Below are positions 45,682 through 57,200 of a stretch of DNA of 64,000 nucleotides, piece by piece. The position numbers and the translations under genes were made by a program. The stretch is from Nereocystis luetkeana (lineage: Eukaryota; Sar; Phaeophyceae; Laminariales; Laminariaceae): NCBI GenBank assembly GCA_031213475.1, contig JARUPZ010000007.1, positions 6,443,586 through 6,507,585 on the forward strand, given 5' to 3'. The notes under the pieces were generated by a model, which was not told where the DNA came from, searched no databases, and worked only from the letters and a program-made list of their open reading frames with translations. Within the stretch, counting starts at the first letter, position 1, and each line of letters begins with the position of its first letter.

Positions 45682-45997
45682 CAGACATAATCAAGAACAC
45701 ACACACATTCCGAGAGATGGCACACGCAAAAAAAAAAGCGTTGACACTGAGATGGAAACGCCAAAAAAAAATGAAATTGAGCGCGCAATCGACCTGTTAA
45801 GCGGCAGTATAGAAGGAACACGACCAGCATCAACGAAAACCGCGGAGATGTCAGGGGACACAGCACCTATTAATAGCTCCATTACCCCTTGGCAGACAAT
45901 AATTTGCCTCTCGACATGCCTTGACTGACACCAGACTACTACGTGCCGTAGGGTTTTAGTGTGGAACACTCGGCCCTATAGTACCAGACACCCTTAA
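45682..45997. other. No gene supported
   Basis: A 100-codon plus-strand frame overlaps MITE copy 10 and is Thr/Lys-rich. Nothing else is recognised. Confidence 0.3.
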
Positions 45998-46975
45998 TAG
46001 GGCCCATCTTAACCCATTTAGAAGTGCAGTGCCGTTTCGGGGACAAACAACTTGGAATTTGAGTGGTTTGTCCCCACATTGGGATTGCAGTACTGAATGA
46101 AGCTAAATTTCGTTATTTGGAATTATTTTTTTAGTTTCAAATGAATGTAAATTTGACTCGAAAAAAAAAATCGTGTTTGTGTCCTATCGGGAAACGGCGT
46201 ATTAATTGTCAAACAAAGAATATTTCGGAACAAACCTAAAATAACGGACCGCGTCACACAACGCCCAGCCGACAAACAGCGACGAGCGCGTAGACGAGAG
46301 CGGGAAGGTTTGCGTTGTCGTGTGTGCGCCGCCGCCGGCCTCTTTTTCTTTTCGGTGGCGCAGGATATAAAGCTATATCACTCTCGGGGTGTCTAGGGCG
46401 GGCGGAGGGAGCCCTCAAGCGCCACGTGCGCAACGGCAACGAACGGTGATGCAGCTATCGAGGTCTCGAGCGCATCCTCTGTTTTTTTGTGCTCGTTCGC
46501 TCGTTTTTCGTGATGATTTAATTTAGCCGATCGAGCAGCCCGAAAAATTGGGCTTGCGGTCGCCATGTATTTTTTTTGAGGCGCCACCGACGGGGTACGA
46601 CGTGCTATGGTCAGCGGGCGTGGGCACGGCGGCTATTGCTCCGGTCGCCTCTCGTTGAGGTTCGCATTTTATCGCCTCGATCGAGGTCACCGAAACAGCC
46701 AAGAATCACTCCAGACACCACCGGGGGTGTTGACCCGCCATGAACAGCTACGTCAAGGCTGATCAACTCCCAGATTCCAGATTGAAGTTAAAAAAAATCA
46801 CACAAGAAAAGTCCCAAAAGACTTTCACCACAAATTGTTTTTTTCAGTTTGCCTTGAGAATGCCTGCTTGGTGATTCACTCTTCGGCCAATCAGATAGAT
46901 GCAAATGAAAAAAAAAAAAAAAAAATCAAATCAAATCAAAAATTGAAAAAGAAGAATCTTTGTTAAGATGGGCCC
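45998..46975. mobile_element. 978-bp TIR element flanked by TTAA
   Basis: The left end GGGCCCATCTTAAC and right end GTTAAGATGGGCCC are exact inverted repeats, each bounded by TTAA (45994-45997 and 46976-46979). TTAA duplication is the mark of piggyBac-type elements (family knowledge). No transposase is seen and a family B remnant lies at its left end. Alternatively the TTAA comes from the local base context. Confidence 0.4.
46009..46113. mobile_element. MITE family B copy, degraded right end
   Basis: TTAACCCATTTAGAAGTGCA to TTGCAGTACTGAATGAAGC. Confidence 0.75.
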
Positions 46976-47439
46976 TTAACAGCGCACGTTTTGCGTTGCT
47001 TGACATATATATATATGTCTCCTGATACTTTTGACGAAAACAGAACGAAAACATACTGCCACACAGCAGGTAAGTAGCATTAATAGTGGCATGTATATGT
47101 TGCTGTAGAATATTGGTATAACACGAACACACATGATATCAACACATCCCCGCTCGCTTGGAATTTCGAATTTCGAAACTCTAACTGTGTGTTTTCTCTC
47201 GACAAATGCAAAGAATGGGGAAGGTGAGAAACGCCGAGCGATGCGTCTGTGATGGAAATAAATGAAGGTACTACCGCTGTACCAGGTGTGTAGTATCGTC
47301 GAGGACCTTTTCCATAGCCAGCCGCTTTCTTCATTGTCTCTTGATTGATTCATTTATTGTGTGTGATCCCCTCCCTTGCTTCGCTTGGGAGAATTTCGGC
47401 TCGGAATTTCGTCCCAGTTGTACGGTACGGGATAGTCGT

Positions 47440-47471
47440 AGTAGTGGCAGGAGTAGTATTAATAGTAGTAA

Positions 47472-47503
<32 letters not shown>

Positions 47504-47543
47504 ATAGTAGTAGTAGTAGTAGTAGTAGTAGCAGCAGCAGCAA

Positions 47544-47575
<32 letters not shown>

Positions 47576-47580
47576 TAGTC
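47440..47580. repeat. TAG trinucleotide array
   Basis: TAG runs interrupted by TAATAG, GCA and ATAG variants, with TATTAATA near 47458. Homopolymer-like frames on both strands are artefacts. Confidence 0.95.
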
Positions 47581-48339
47581 TCTCTTATATCACCCCGAGA
47601 GGCAACGAATCTAATACTAATAGTTCGTAGCACTCATGGCGCGAGACAGATGCCGATATATCGTATATAAAGGCTTCAACCTACGACTAAGTTCAACATC
47701 AAATACAACTGCAACTGCGATAACACCTATTAATACCACTATCGTCAAGTACCAAGCACGCACACAATTAGCACATGAACAGTATATTTGAAACTACACT
47801 ATGACTACGTACGCGCGGCAGCAACAACAGCAATTATCAGCTGTCACATTATCGTAGCGTAGGGACTTACACTACACGTTCAAACAAAAAACGCCTTTCG
47901 CAAATTCGTTCAGTCGTTCAGGAATCCTATCACCAACCACACTGACTCGATAGTTTTCATTATTAACGTGACCTTTTTTAAGGGCGTGGTGTATTCTTGC
48001 TTTTTTTCGTCGCGCACCCCTCCCCTTGCTGGCCATGAATACAATTAATTCCCGTTTGAACTTATGTTCCTGGACAGAGTTGTAGGATTCGGTAAAGAGG
48101 GACAGCTACAGTAAGTTTCCCAATCCCTTCTTCGGCCTTTCCGCGCGCCCCGCGTCGGCCAGGAGCTTGCCCCCATCCTTCCCTCCCTCCGATAAAGGTG
48201 GCACTTTCGGGGGTGGCGCTTTTAGGCCAAAACATGTCAGGCTGACGGAGGCTTCTCACCTGAAGACACCACTCCACACCGTCTTGTTTTAACAAAACTA
48301 GCATCCCTGTGGTTCACCGGCTACTATTGATAGTAAGTA
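47581..48339. other. No gene supported
   Basis: Intergenic. TATTAATA occurs near 47729. Confidence 0.3.
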
Positions 48340-48432
48340 TTATAGAGGACCTACGGTGCACACGAAAAAAAACTATATATTTCCATATTATTACTACCAT
48401 TATTCGGTCCTATTCACTACGGTCCCCCGTAA
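48340..48432. mobile_element. MITE family A copy 11
   Basis: TTATAGAGGACC at the left, ACTACGGTCCCCCGTAA at the right, TA flanks. It shares one TA with copy 12, so the two are back to back. Confidence 0.85.
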
Positions 48433-48773
48433 TATTACGGGGGACCATAGTTAACAGGACCAAATATTGGTAGTAAAAATGGTTAAATATATACTTCCTC
48501 TGTCTCATAAGTCTGTGCCGTTATGGGCGCTCATATGTTAGGGTACTTACACGTTGATGTTTAGCCTTTGGTCGGGTGCGTTAGAAAGGCAAAACACATA
48601 CAAAGCTGACTAAAAATAAATAAAAAAAAACGAAGACCATGTTATACACTAAAATTAGGTCAAAATATGCCCATTTTGGCCCTTTTTTGAGAATTTTTAT
48701 GATAATTTTTATGAGAATTCTTGTGATAATTCGTGATTACCACCCCAAACCTACCCCACACACACTACAAACG

Positions 48774-48902
48774 ATGGATACGCCCCCAAGTACCCGACAG
48801 AGGGAGGGAGCGTTGGAGAGGGTGGTAAAATACGATAAGGAGGCTTTAGAGAAGGCTTACGCCTGGATGCTATCGAGTCCCAGCGACAGCGAGGACGATT
48901 AA
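48774..48902 (+). pseudogene. Remnant ORF of the mariner-like element
   Basis: About 42 residues from MDTPPSTRQREG to SSPSDSEDD, helical and acidic at the end. Possibly the C-terminus of a transposase or second ORF; not recognised. Confidence 0.35.
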
Positions 48903-48939
48903 TCGACATTTTCTGTTTTTGCCCCGCAGTTGTCTTGGT

Positions 48940-49215
48940 TTTAGTGTGGGCCCCCCAAGTGTCTTGGTTTTAATGTGGAACCAAAAGTATCTTAGTTTTA
49001 GTGTTGGGTCACTATTATACTGGTTTGAGTATCGGGGGACGGGACATGGATCGTTGAGTAGAGGGGGGGGTTGGGTTCGGGCCCTACTACTGTAACAGTT
49101 GTTTTTTTGCCCCGCAAGTGTCTTGGTTTTAGTGTGAGACCCCCAAGTGTCTTGGTTTTAGTGTGGGACCCCAAGTGTCTTGATTTTAGTGTGGGGGTCA
49201 CTAGTATACTGGTTT
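48940..49215. repeat. AGTGTCTTGGTTTTAGTG repeat inside the element
   Basis: Five or six degenerate units of about 30 bp in the second half of the mariner-like element. Confidence 0.75.
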
Positions 49216-49899
49216 TAGCATGGGGGACGCGTTATGGATGATTCAGTATAGGGGGGGTTAGCTTTAGGGTTGGGGATAATTCTTGTTTTTTTTGGGGGGG
49301 GTTAGGCTTAGTGCCCCACCACCCCCCTCCCTGGAAAGGAGCAAAATATGGCCGTTTTGGGGCCAACTCAATGTTTTCCGGCCGTTCGGCCGCATGGTTC
49401 AAGCACCAGCTAAAAAAAAAAAAGAAGGTTTTTCTTGCTAAAAAAACGCCGGAGAATTCAACAAAAAAAAAACGGAAAACAGATCGGACACCCTTAAGGG
49501 GGCGCAAAAACATAACGGCACAGACTTATTTATGAGACAGAGGAAGTAGGTTTTTATGTATACCATAGATAGGTCCTATTTCCTATGGACCCCCGTAATA
49601 AATAGTAGGATCACGTGGTTCATTGGTTGGGTTGCCCGTTCCTATTTTTTATCGTCAGTGCACGGGGCGAGGGAAAAACAATCTCTCCTTCTTGAAAATA
49701 CCACGTGCTGCGCGTACGTACCCCCCAATTCGGCAGGAGGATGTGGTGTCAGCCCCCGGCGTATACGTATACACCTGTTCGTGTCCCTGTGGCCAGAACA
49801 GCGGTACGTTGAGATGTCACGACACCAGACTACCTGGTATTGATCAAAGGTCATGCCAGGTGGTACAATTTTCAGTTGCCTCACTCACCTCGGGCGCGC

Positions 49900-49999
49900 T
49901 TAACCCTTTCAGGAGCCTAGTAGTCCCGTTTTGGGGACAAATTACTTAGAATTTGACTGGTTTGTCCCCAAAACGGGACTGCGGTTCTAAAGGGGTTAA
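49900..49999. mobile_element. MITE family B copy
   Basis: TTAACCCTTTCAGGAGCC to GCGGTTCTAAAGGGGTTAA, TA on the right only. Confidence 0.9.
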
Positions 50000-50109
50000 T
50001 AAAAAAAAAGGTATAGTTCGGTTCGTTCGCCTTTTTGTACAACAAGCTGTTCACCGGGAGGGAAACATGCACAGCAATCGATCAGAACCAAGACATTCTG
50101 GGGGAACAG

Positions 50110-50204
50110 ACCAATCAGGACCGAATTTGCTTCGTAAAAATACTTGAACGTATAGTTTTTTGTGTTCATGATGGGTCCTGGTTACTACTGTGCTCACCCG
50201 TAAG
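50110..50204. mobile_element. Divergent relative of MITE family A
   Basis: CCAATCAGGACCGAATTTG at the left and GGTCCTGGTTACTACTGTG then CACCCGTAAG at the right. Confidence 0.3.
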
Positions 50205-50309
50205 AATGCAAGAGGAAAACCGAAAAATACAGCGTGTAAATATGTAGGGAGATGAAGGTTTCTCTATGTTTTTTTTGGGGGGGGTCCATCGCGAGTTCTG
50301 ATTACTACG

Positions 50310-50360
50310 TGTGCCCCCCCCCCCCCCCCCCCCTCACCCCCCCTCCCCCCACTCCCCCCC
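50310..50360. repeat. C-rich run
   Basis: Long C runs broken by single A or T after a degenerate family A end (TCTGATTACTACGTGTGCCC). Confidence 0.8.
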
Positions 50361-50576
50361 CGGCAGCAAGTAACACCAGGTATGCTGTCGTAGAGGAAGG
50401 AGGTGTGGGAGTGCGCTATACGCTACATACACGAGCCAACGAAGCGCCGCCCCATCCATCATCGTCTTCGGTGAATCCGTTTACCTGCTACCGCCGTTCA
50501 AGAGCGCACTGACTGTACATGAACCTACAGTCAATGTGACTCTAATTCCGATAAGTATTTCTCCACGACGGGAGTG

Positions 50577-50870
50577 CTTTTAGGACCCCAGTCCCGTTTT
50601 GGGGACGAAGCACTCAAATTCTAAGTAAGTTGTCCCCAAAACGTGACTGCGGTCCTAAAAGGGTTAATTCACCCCCTCAAGTGTATATATATATACTGCA
50701 AGTCCCGTCCTGGGGACTAAACCAGTCAAATTATAAGTAGTTTGTCCCCAAAACGGGACTACACTCCTAATTAACCCATTTAGAACCGCAGTCGTCCCGT
50801 TCTGGGCACAAACCACTCAAAATTCAAGTAGTTTGCCCCCAAAACGGGGCTGCGGTTCTGAAGGGGTTAA
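50577..50870. mobile_element. Three MITE family B copies in a row
   Basis: 50577-50667 (left TTAACCC lost), 50690-50770 (core only) and 50771-50870 (intact TTAA to TTAA). The close packing suggests repeated insertion in or beside older copies. Confidence 0.85.
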
Positions 50871-50939
50871 CAGGGTTTAGGTCGAAATAGCTTACTTCTT
50901 CCTTTTTCCCGGACGGGTTTTCGTTTCCCGCCGTCACTA

Positions 50940-51046
50940 TTACGGGGGGCCGTATTAAATAGGACCCACGGTAGGCACAAAAACCTTTATATTTCGCTAT
51001 TTTTATTAACAATATTTGGTCCTATTTACTATGGCCCCCCTCGTAA
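50940..51046. mobile_element. MITE family A copy 13
   Basis: TTACGGGGGGCCGTATTAAA to CTATGGCCCCCCTCGTAA, TA flanks. Confidence 0.9.
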
Positions 51047-51967
51047 TATCTGTGTTCACGCAACGACGATGTGGGTGCACACCGATAGAGGGTTTGACGT
51101 TACGACACTCGCTTATTTAGAGTGCGGGAGCTCTATCTAGACCCCACCCATGAACCTGACCTTGAAAAAAACTGACAGTCAGTGCAAACCCGATGAAAGT
51201 GGGAGACCTTGCGAGAAGGGAAAACGAGATATATGTCTGTTGATTCAGAGTGATGGACGCGGGACTATACTGCTGTACTACCGCGGTATACTGGGTTCAA
51301 GTTGGAACGGAACATGTGCGATACATCGTCGGAGTGCAAAGATGATGATATCACTAAAACAACAACAAAAATAATATTAATATTAATAATGTGAGATGGG
51401 TGTATCTCAGGTTCGACCTGGGTCTGCAGCAAGATTCTCTTCGTGTAGGGTGTAGCGTGTAGGACACGCCGGGTATTATAGGTGATGCTCGGCACGGTGA
51501 GCCAAGCAGAAGTGCCATGCGAAGCATGACACCAGTCATCTCACAGGACAGCTGTCATCACAGCAAATACTTGGCGATGGAGACAGGTAATTCCCCGCCT
51601 CAACTACAGTATCATCAGATCTACGAAGATCTGTGGCCATATTTAGTACGAAAGAGTCTATATCCACGGTAACGGACGGGCGAACCCCTTGTGTCCATGC
51701 ACGATCTTGCACGACAAGTATAAAGACTCCTGACGGTAGAGTAACGACCTGAGACTCACAATAATAACGATAATAATTGTTTCAGAGGTTTTTTTCTTTC
51801 GGGAAAGTTATGAGTGATCAATGTTGAAGATCATGCTGCACATTGTCGGATGGCAAGAGAAATAATAGTAATACTAATGAACGATGCCATGGCTCGAGTG
51901 TTCATCGAAAAATAGAGAAGACATCACACAAATGATTGTCCAGCGATAGGCCACGCCTTACTGATGA
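51047..51967. other. No gene; family H copy at 51780-51870
   Basis: The family H block AAAGTTATGAGTGATCAATG to CACATTGTCGGATGGCAAG is followed by a short AATAATAGTAATACTAA tail, the shortest trinucleotide tail of the set. Confidence 0.5.
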
Positions 51968-52161
51968 CTCCTCTTGGGACCGCAGTAGCCCCGTTTTGGG
52001 GACGTTTTATGAGTGGTTCGCCCCCCAAAACGGGACCACTGCGGTCCTGAAACGGTTAACCCTTTTAGAACCGCAGCCCCGTTTTGGGGACAAACCACTC
52101 GAACTTCAAGTAAGTAGTTTGTCCCCAAAACGGGACTGCGGTGCTATATTAATGGGGTTAA
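51968..52161. mobile_element. Two MITE family B copies sharing one TTAA
   Basis: 51968-52059 and 52056-52161 overlap at TTAA (52056-52059). The right end of the second reads GCTATATTAATGGGGTTAA, with extra bases including TATTAAT. Confidence 0.85.
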
Positions 52162-52207
52162 GGAAGCCAGTCGGTCCCAGCGACAGTTTGGTAAAAAAAT
52201 GGTATTA

Positions 52208-52458
52208 AGGCTCATTCTTATCGGAGAGTGTTTTTTCCATAATTTCCAAAGTTTGGAATAATTGGAGATATGTATCGATATACGGAGGCGTTCTGTCACT
52301 ATTATTCGTGAAATTCTCCAGAAGAAGCAAAAATATCAAGTTCGTTAACATTCCAATATTCGGAAAAAAAAAACCAGGAAAGTATGGAAGATTGAAAAAT
52401 TGCGCGAAAAAAATGTCGAAAACTTGAAGAAAAAAAGCTTTCCGATAAGAATGACCCT
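52208..52458. mobile_element. 251-bp TIR element (family L)
   Basis: AGGCTCATTCTTATCGGAGAG-type left end, shown here as AGGCTCATTCTTATCGGAG, against right CCGATAAGAATGACCCT. The interior is A/T-rich and non-coding. Only one copy in the window; class uncertain. Confidence 0.6.
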
Positions 52459-52681
52459 AATCGTAGGTACAGTCTATTTAGTATACCCCAGAAGGGGGTA
52501 GCACCTACAAGGTACCAGGTATTGTTTTTCAGGCGGCCTCGGCAAAGGAGCTACATGCTATTGGTAAAGCAAAAACTGACTGTTGTTGTTGCGAAAACTA
52601 AATTACATAAATAATAAAAGTGTAATGTTAAGATCAAGGTCGGGACGCTTTGCATCCCGGGACAGGTTCGCCCATTCATTG

Positions 52682-52779
52682 TTGACCCTTTTAGAAATGC
52701 AGTCCCATTTTGGAGACAAATCAGTCAGATTTTTAAGTGGTTTGTCCCCAAAACGGTACTGCAGTACCAAAAGGATTAA
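52682..52779. mobile_element. MITE family B copy
   Basis: TTGACCCTTTTAGAAATGCA to GCAGTACCAAAAGGATTAA. Confidence 0.85.
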
Positions 52780-53075
52780 GCGGGTACTATTATAGTTGGT
52801 ACTCACGTGTGTTGTCTGCTTAGAGACAGAACAAGAGCAGCTTTTTTAGCCCTTTTGGTGCACGCGGAGACCGAGAGCAAAGCTCGTGCCGCGCTTGGAA
52901 AACCACTGGTTTTCCATCTAAGATACGCCTCCCAAGTACTACAAACACGATCCCAATAATACCTGAACCCAGGAAATTATCGGGCTTTCAGCCTCCTTCA
53001 AAGCAGTACCATATCATGGTCAGCTACTCGATGCAGTATCTATCGCATGAGCACACTTATTGTGGGTACCAGGTA

Positions 53076-53165
53076 TTTTAGGACCGCAGTCCCGATTTGG
53101 GGACATATTACTTAGAATTTGAGTGGTTTGTACCCAAAATGGGACTGCGGTTCTAAAGGGGTGAA
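53076..53165. mobile_element. MITE family B copy truncated at a TACCAGGTA
   Basis: Starts TTTTAGGACCGCAGTCCCG directly after TACCAGGTA (53067-53075), lacking the first bases of the family. The right end reads GGTTCTAAAGGGGTGAA. Confidence 0.8.
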
Positions 53166-53564
53166 TAGTGTTGAGTTCGCACAGCACAGGCAGGGTGGGT
53201 GCGGTTATGATACTGCTTCGAACGCCCGGTATTTACCTGGGTTCTGGCACTGGGATCGTATTTGTAGTACTTGGAAGGCGTATATCTTAGTAGGTGGAAA
53301 ACCAGGGGTTTTCCAGACAGGCACGAGAGCGTGGTCTCAGTCTCCGCCGTGCACGAAAGGAATAAAGCTGCTCTTCTTCTATCAGCTAAGCGAACAACGC
53401 ATGTATGTGAGCACCAACGAGTACCGGCTTAATAAGCAGGCCTGCCCAGGGATACAAAGTGTCCCGCTGTGTCCACATGATCTTAGCACGGTCGTTTCTT
53501 CAACGCGCCCTCTCGTTTGCAAGGGCACAAGGCGGCTGCTAAAAGTCGAACTCTATATCATGAT

Positions 53565-53591
53565 TATTATTATTATTATGATTATTACTAA

Positions 53592-53651
<60 letters not shown>

Positions 53652-53672
53652 TATTATTATCATTATTATTAT

Positions 53673-53704
<32 letters not shown>

Positions 53705-53735
53705 TTCTTGCCACCCGACAATGTGTAGTGTTGTT
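53565..53735. repeat. ATT/AGT trinucleotide array ending in family H
   Basis: Pure ATT runs then AGT, ending at ATTCTTGCCACCCGACAATG (family H end). Confidence 0.95.
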
Positions 53736-53840
53736 CTAATAAACGACTACCTGGTATAATAACAGATATTTTTCGGAAGGCTCTCTCTCGACCAGACCTT
53801 TCGGAAAACACCATACCTGGTACCAGGTACCTGGTACATA

Positions 53841-53978
53841 TTACGGGGGGCTATAGTAAACAGGACCAAAAGTTGTTAACAGTGGTAGTAGTAAAAGCAG
53901 GGGAAAATTATATACCTGGTACAATAGTTTTTGTGTGTACCGTAGGTCCTACCAGGTATTCACTATGGTCCCCTGTAA
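53841..53978. mobile_element. MITE family A copy 14 with CCAGGTA insertion
   Basis: TTACGGGGGGCTATAGTAAA to CACTATGGTCCCCTGTAA. The right arm reads GGTCCTACCAGGTATTCAC where siblings read GGTCCTATTCAC: insertion of CCAGGTA (9-mer at 53950-53958). A further TACCTGGTA lies in the middle, near 53914. Three overlapping 9-mers precede the element. Confidence 0.9.
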
Positions 53979-54090
53979 TGGTGTTGTTCGGGTAAATAAT
54001 GATGTTGGCAACCGTAACTTTCCCTTACTTCTAGAAAAAACGAGCGCTGAGAATCGATCGCAACCCTGTGCGAAATCACTGCTCCTGCTC

Positions 54091-54179
54091 TTAACCCTTT
54101 TAGGACCCCAGTCCCGTTTTGGGGACAAACTACTCATAATTTGAGTGATTTGTCTCCACATCATACATGTGGGACTGCG
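54091..54179. mobile_element. MITE family B copy, truncated right end
   Basis: TTAACCCTTTTAGGACCCCA to CATGTGGGACTGCGA; the right end is lost at a short ATT tract and family H. Confidence 0.8.
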
Positions 54180-54189
54180 AAATAATATC

Positions 54190-54620
54190 GAATATGTCAT
54201 TATTATTGATACTATTATTATTTCTCTTGCCATCCGACAATGTGCAGCATGATCTTCAACATGGATCACTCATAACTTTCCCGAAAGAAGAAAACCTCGG
54301 AAACAAGAGGAAACCCATGCACCAAGTCTACCTCCCTTCCGTGCCAACTTTCGGCTTGTCCACTCTAATATTTTATTTGCTGTATTTGCTCCTTCCTTCT
54401 CATTACGTTCTATCCTTAAATCCTAAACTGCATCGATACTATTATTATTGTTGTTGATTGTTACTATTTTTAATATTATTCTAAGAATAATAAATAATGA
54501 TGATAATAATAACATTAATAATATTAATTGTTTATTAATATAATGGCGTTCGTCATCCGACAACGTTCAGCATGAATGAGCCTTCAGCGTTGATCACTCA
54601 TAAATATTCCCCGAGAAAAC
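54190..54620 (-). repeat. Two family H copies with trinucleotide tails
   Basis: 54225-54300 and 54545-54620 both contain CATCCGACAA(T/C)GTTCAGC-type sequence, GATCACTCATAA and CCCGA/AAGAAGAAAACC. The first is preceded by an ATT tract (54195-54224), the second by ATTATT/AATAAT DNA (54430-54544). Confidence 0.7.
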
Positions 54621-54673
54621 ATGGTAACTTAGGGCAGTAGTAGCAACCGTTTCAACTCTGATTGATGTCAATG

Positions 54674-54775
54674 TTGACCCTTTTAGGGCAAACTGCATTC
54701 CCGTTCTGGGGACAACCCAGCCAAATTCTAAGTAGTATGCCCACGACATGGGGCTGCAGCCCTAAAAAGGACTAA
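54674..54775. mobile_element. MITE family B copy, degraded
   Basis: TTGACCCTTTTAGGGCAAAC to GGGGCTGCAGCCCTAAAAAG. Confidence 0.75.
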
Positions 54776-54971
54776 ACTCTCCTTGTATTCCCGGTTATTA
54801 ACATTAATAAATAGGGTGGGGTCCAATACGCTTTATACAGCAGTAGTGTACGTCCAATTAACTTTGGAGTGCATGATTCCTTCAATCTTTACGTTCTCCA
54901 ACCTTAACAAGGTGTTGACGAATACGAAGGAGTGCTTTACTTTTCCTGTTGCCCCCTCTCCGTCACCTCTT

Positions 54972-54976
<5 letters not shown>

Positions 54977-55005
<29 letters not shown>
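54977..55005. repeat. AT dinucleotide array
   Basis: About 14 AT units followed by CACAGCACAGCAG. Confidence 0.85.
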
Positions 55006-55008
<3 letters not shown>

Positions 55009-55095
55009 AGCACAGCAGTGATAAGCTACCTCGCTATTATACCGGCACATACTACCACTCTCGAAGGAAAAGGACCGATTTGAACACGTATATAT

Positions 55096-55268
55096 GAGGG
55101 CTCTTAACGGGATCATGACTATCGGGCCGGGTCGGGTCGGGTCGGGTCGGGTCGGGCCGGGTGAGGACGTTTTCAAACTCTCACGGGTCGGGTCGGGTCA
55201 TCGGGTCACCCTTACCAGACCAGACCCGACCTGACCCGCGAGCTTTGACCCCACCCGTGAACAGACCT
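55096..55268. mobile_element. Fold-back element, hAT-like
   Basis: GAGGGCTCTTAACGGGATC at the left, ACCCGTGAACAGACCTG at the right, and CGGGTCGGGTC repeats between. Same family as 6818, 21089 and 25245. Confidence 0.5.
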
Positions 55269-55374
55269 GATATTTATACCCCCAACGGTCCTTACAGTTC
55301 CGTTTAAGGACCGTTGGGGTAAGCCCCTGCCTCCTGAGTCGCATCCAGGCCATGGGTGTGAGTGTTACACAGTG

Positions 55375-55690
55375 TACTCCCATTGCTGTCTCTGGAAGTG
55401 GCTACACCAGAAACTACTTTTACTAATAATTGAAGCTGTCATCCATATATATGCAAGTCCGCCTCACAAGCGGTTCTTAGTAGGATGCTGCTCACCCTTC
55501 ATGCGACTCGCCGGACGCCTCACGGCGTTTCGCGCTTGGTGCAAGCAATGTCTGCCTGGTCGGTGAAAACCCGACAAGCTCCGTCCAGGCATTTTAGGGA
55601 TGCGAGGGCCTATGGTCATACACACAACCACGGCCATGCATGGTATCGAGTACATCTCTCCTATCGAGTACACCCCTCCCCCGCCCCTGC
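55375..55690 (-). repeat. Family C copy
   Basis: Inverted copy including CCGCCTCACAAGCGGTTCTT, GAAAACCCGACAAGCTCCGT and the C-rich end GAGTACACCCCTCC. Confidence 0.75.
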
Positions 55691-56755
55691 TCCTCCTAGC
55701 CTCCAGGCGACGCCGCAATTCGAGTTCGAATCGAGACACCCGCTGCGAGATGGCTGTCCGTGTACTCATCCAACATGGGGCACTCCTTTCAGTTTATGCT
55801 TCCAACATGGGACCCTACTGCACCCCTTCCCCCCCACGCTACGCCTTTTTGGGCGCGGCGTAGTAAGAGTGGCAGATCGATTTAGCCGCTACCTCCGAGA
55901 CGCTTCCCACCCCTCGGACTGATCATCGATTCAGCCGCGCCATGACCTACAGTACATAACACAGAACGTATGTATACATCCATATACCATGTATGTATAT
56001 ATATAATTCTGGTCTGCATGGTCTACTAATAATAGCTCCTGTTGCTGCCGGATCGGAGCCATGTCATGCTCCACGCGATCTAGGACATGTTTCCTTCTTC
56101 TGTAGGTTGGACCTGTACTGTTCAGGTCTTGCACAACACTTCAGAACGGCAGGCTAACATCTACAACAGCGGATGATCTAGATGATCTATATGAGTTAGT
56201 TAGATGATCTGTCTGATCTATCTGTCCGACGCGTGTAATATTTCCATGGCGAGCGTGGCGGCTTTTGTGGCTCCGCTCGTCGAAGGCACTTGTCGCAGAC
56301 GAGCGCAAGGGGGTTCTCACTCGCTCCGTCCCTCGCTCGGGGGCATGCATGCATAAACTGTTTATTTTTGACGATAACCACAGCTTGTTAAATTTATTAA
56401 GTTTACGGACGAGTAGGTAATAGTAATAGTAGTATTTAGCAGCAGTAAGTAGTAGCAAGTACCGTAGTAGTAGTGGAATTAATAGTATTATTAATAGTAC
56501 TCGTAGTAGTAGTTACTGTAGTAGAAACACGTCAGTTGCTTCACTTTCAAGAGACAGTCGTGTCTCAAATCGCAAGCGAGGGCTACCCCCCCCCCTCACC
56601 CCCCCTTCCCACAACGAACATGCTAAATACTCGCCCCTCACCTTCATTGGAATTTCCTCTGCACTCAGATTGTAAATAAATGGAGGAAGCGTACGCACGC
56701 GTGGGGTCAGGGGACAGAGATCTGCGTTGTCGGTAGAAGCCTGGCGGCGTGTTCG
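55691..56755. other. No gene supported
   Basis: Pro/Ser-rich frames at 55485-55922 overlap family C. A TAG-rich stretch lies at 56400-56520. Nothing recognised. Confidence 0.3.
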
Positions 56756-56845
56756 GTCCCGGCATTGTAGGGATGCGAGGTCTATGGTCATACGACTACG
56801 GCCACACGTATGTATGTGTCATGAATACACCCGCCCCCCTCTCAC
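56756..56845 (-). repeat. Family C fragment
   Basis: CCCGGCATTGTAGGGATGCG and ACTACGGCCACACGTATG. Confidence 0.7.
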
Positions 56846-56907
56846 AACTTCTTTCAATTCAAGAAGCGTCTTTCGTGGAGGGAATGACTACCAAAACTGG
56901 AAACCTG

Positions 56908-56977
56908 CTATTATTACTATTATTACTACTACTACTATCACTACTACTACTACTACTATCACTACTACTACTATTAA

Positions 56978-57036
<59 letters not shown>

Positions 57037-57051
57037 TTACTACTACAGTAA

Positions 57052-57114
<63 letters not shown>

Positions 57115-57131
57115 CACTGCTACTACTACTA

Positions 57132-57163
<32 letters not shown>

Positions 57164-57200
57164 ACTATTAATACTACTACCGCTACTATTAATACTACCA
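56908..57200. repeat. CTA trinucleotide array
   Basis: Nearly 300 bp of CTA with ATT, TGC and TAATA interruptions; TATTAATA occurs twice (near 57165 and 57187). The 172-aa and 100-aa frames are repeat artefacts. Confidence 0.95.

Larger units (their letters stand above)
48494..49546. mobile_element. Mariner/Stowaway-like element nested in MITE A
   Basis: TIRs CTTCCTCTGTCTCATAA and TTATGAGACAGAGGAAG with TA on each side. The TIRs continue GTCTGTGCCGTTATG; the right one has 4 extra bases. The TIR type is that of Stowaway/mariner elements. The interior has a frame ending at 48902 (TRQREGALERVVKYDKEALE) and degenerate AAGTGTCTTGGTTTTAGTGT repeats. No DDE/D catalytic domain is visible, so it is non-autonomous. 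Confidence 0.75.
48435..49598. mobile_element. MITE family A copy 12, split by a mariner-like element
   Basis: Left part 48435-48491 and right part 49549-49598 form one normal family A copy once the insert is ignored. The right part has an extra ATAGAT before AGGTCCTATT. Confidence 0.85.

Noticed and set aside
47331-47670. Poly-Leu, poly-Ser and poly-Val frames
   Set aside because: Direct translation of the TAG trinucleotide array; the same applies to 36652-37007, 53539-53814 and 56727-57258.
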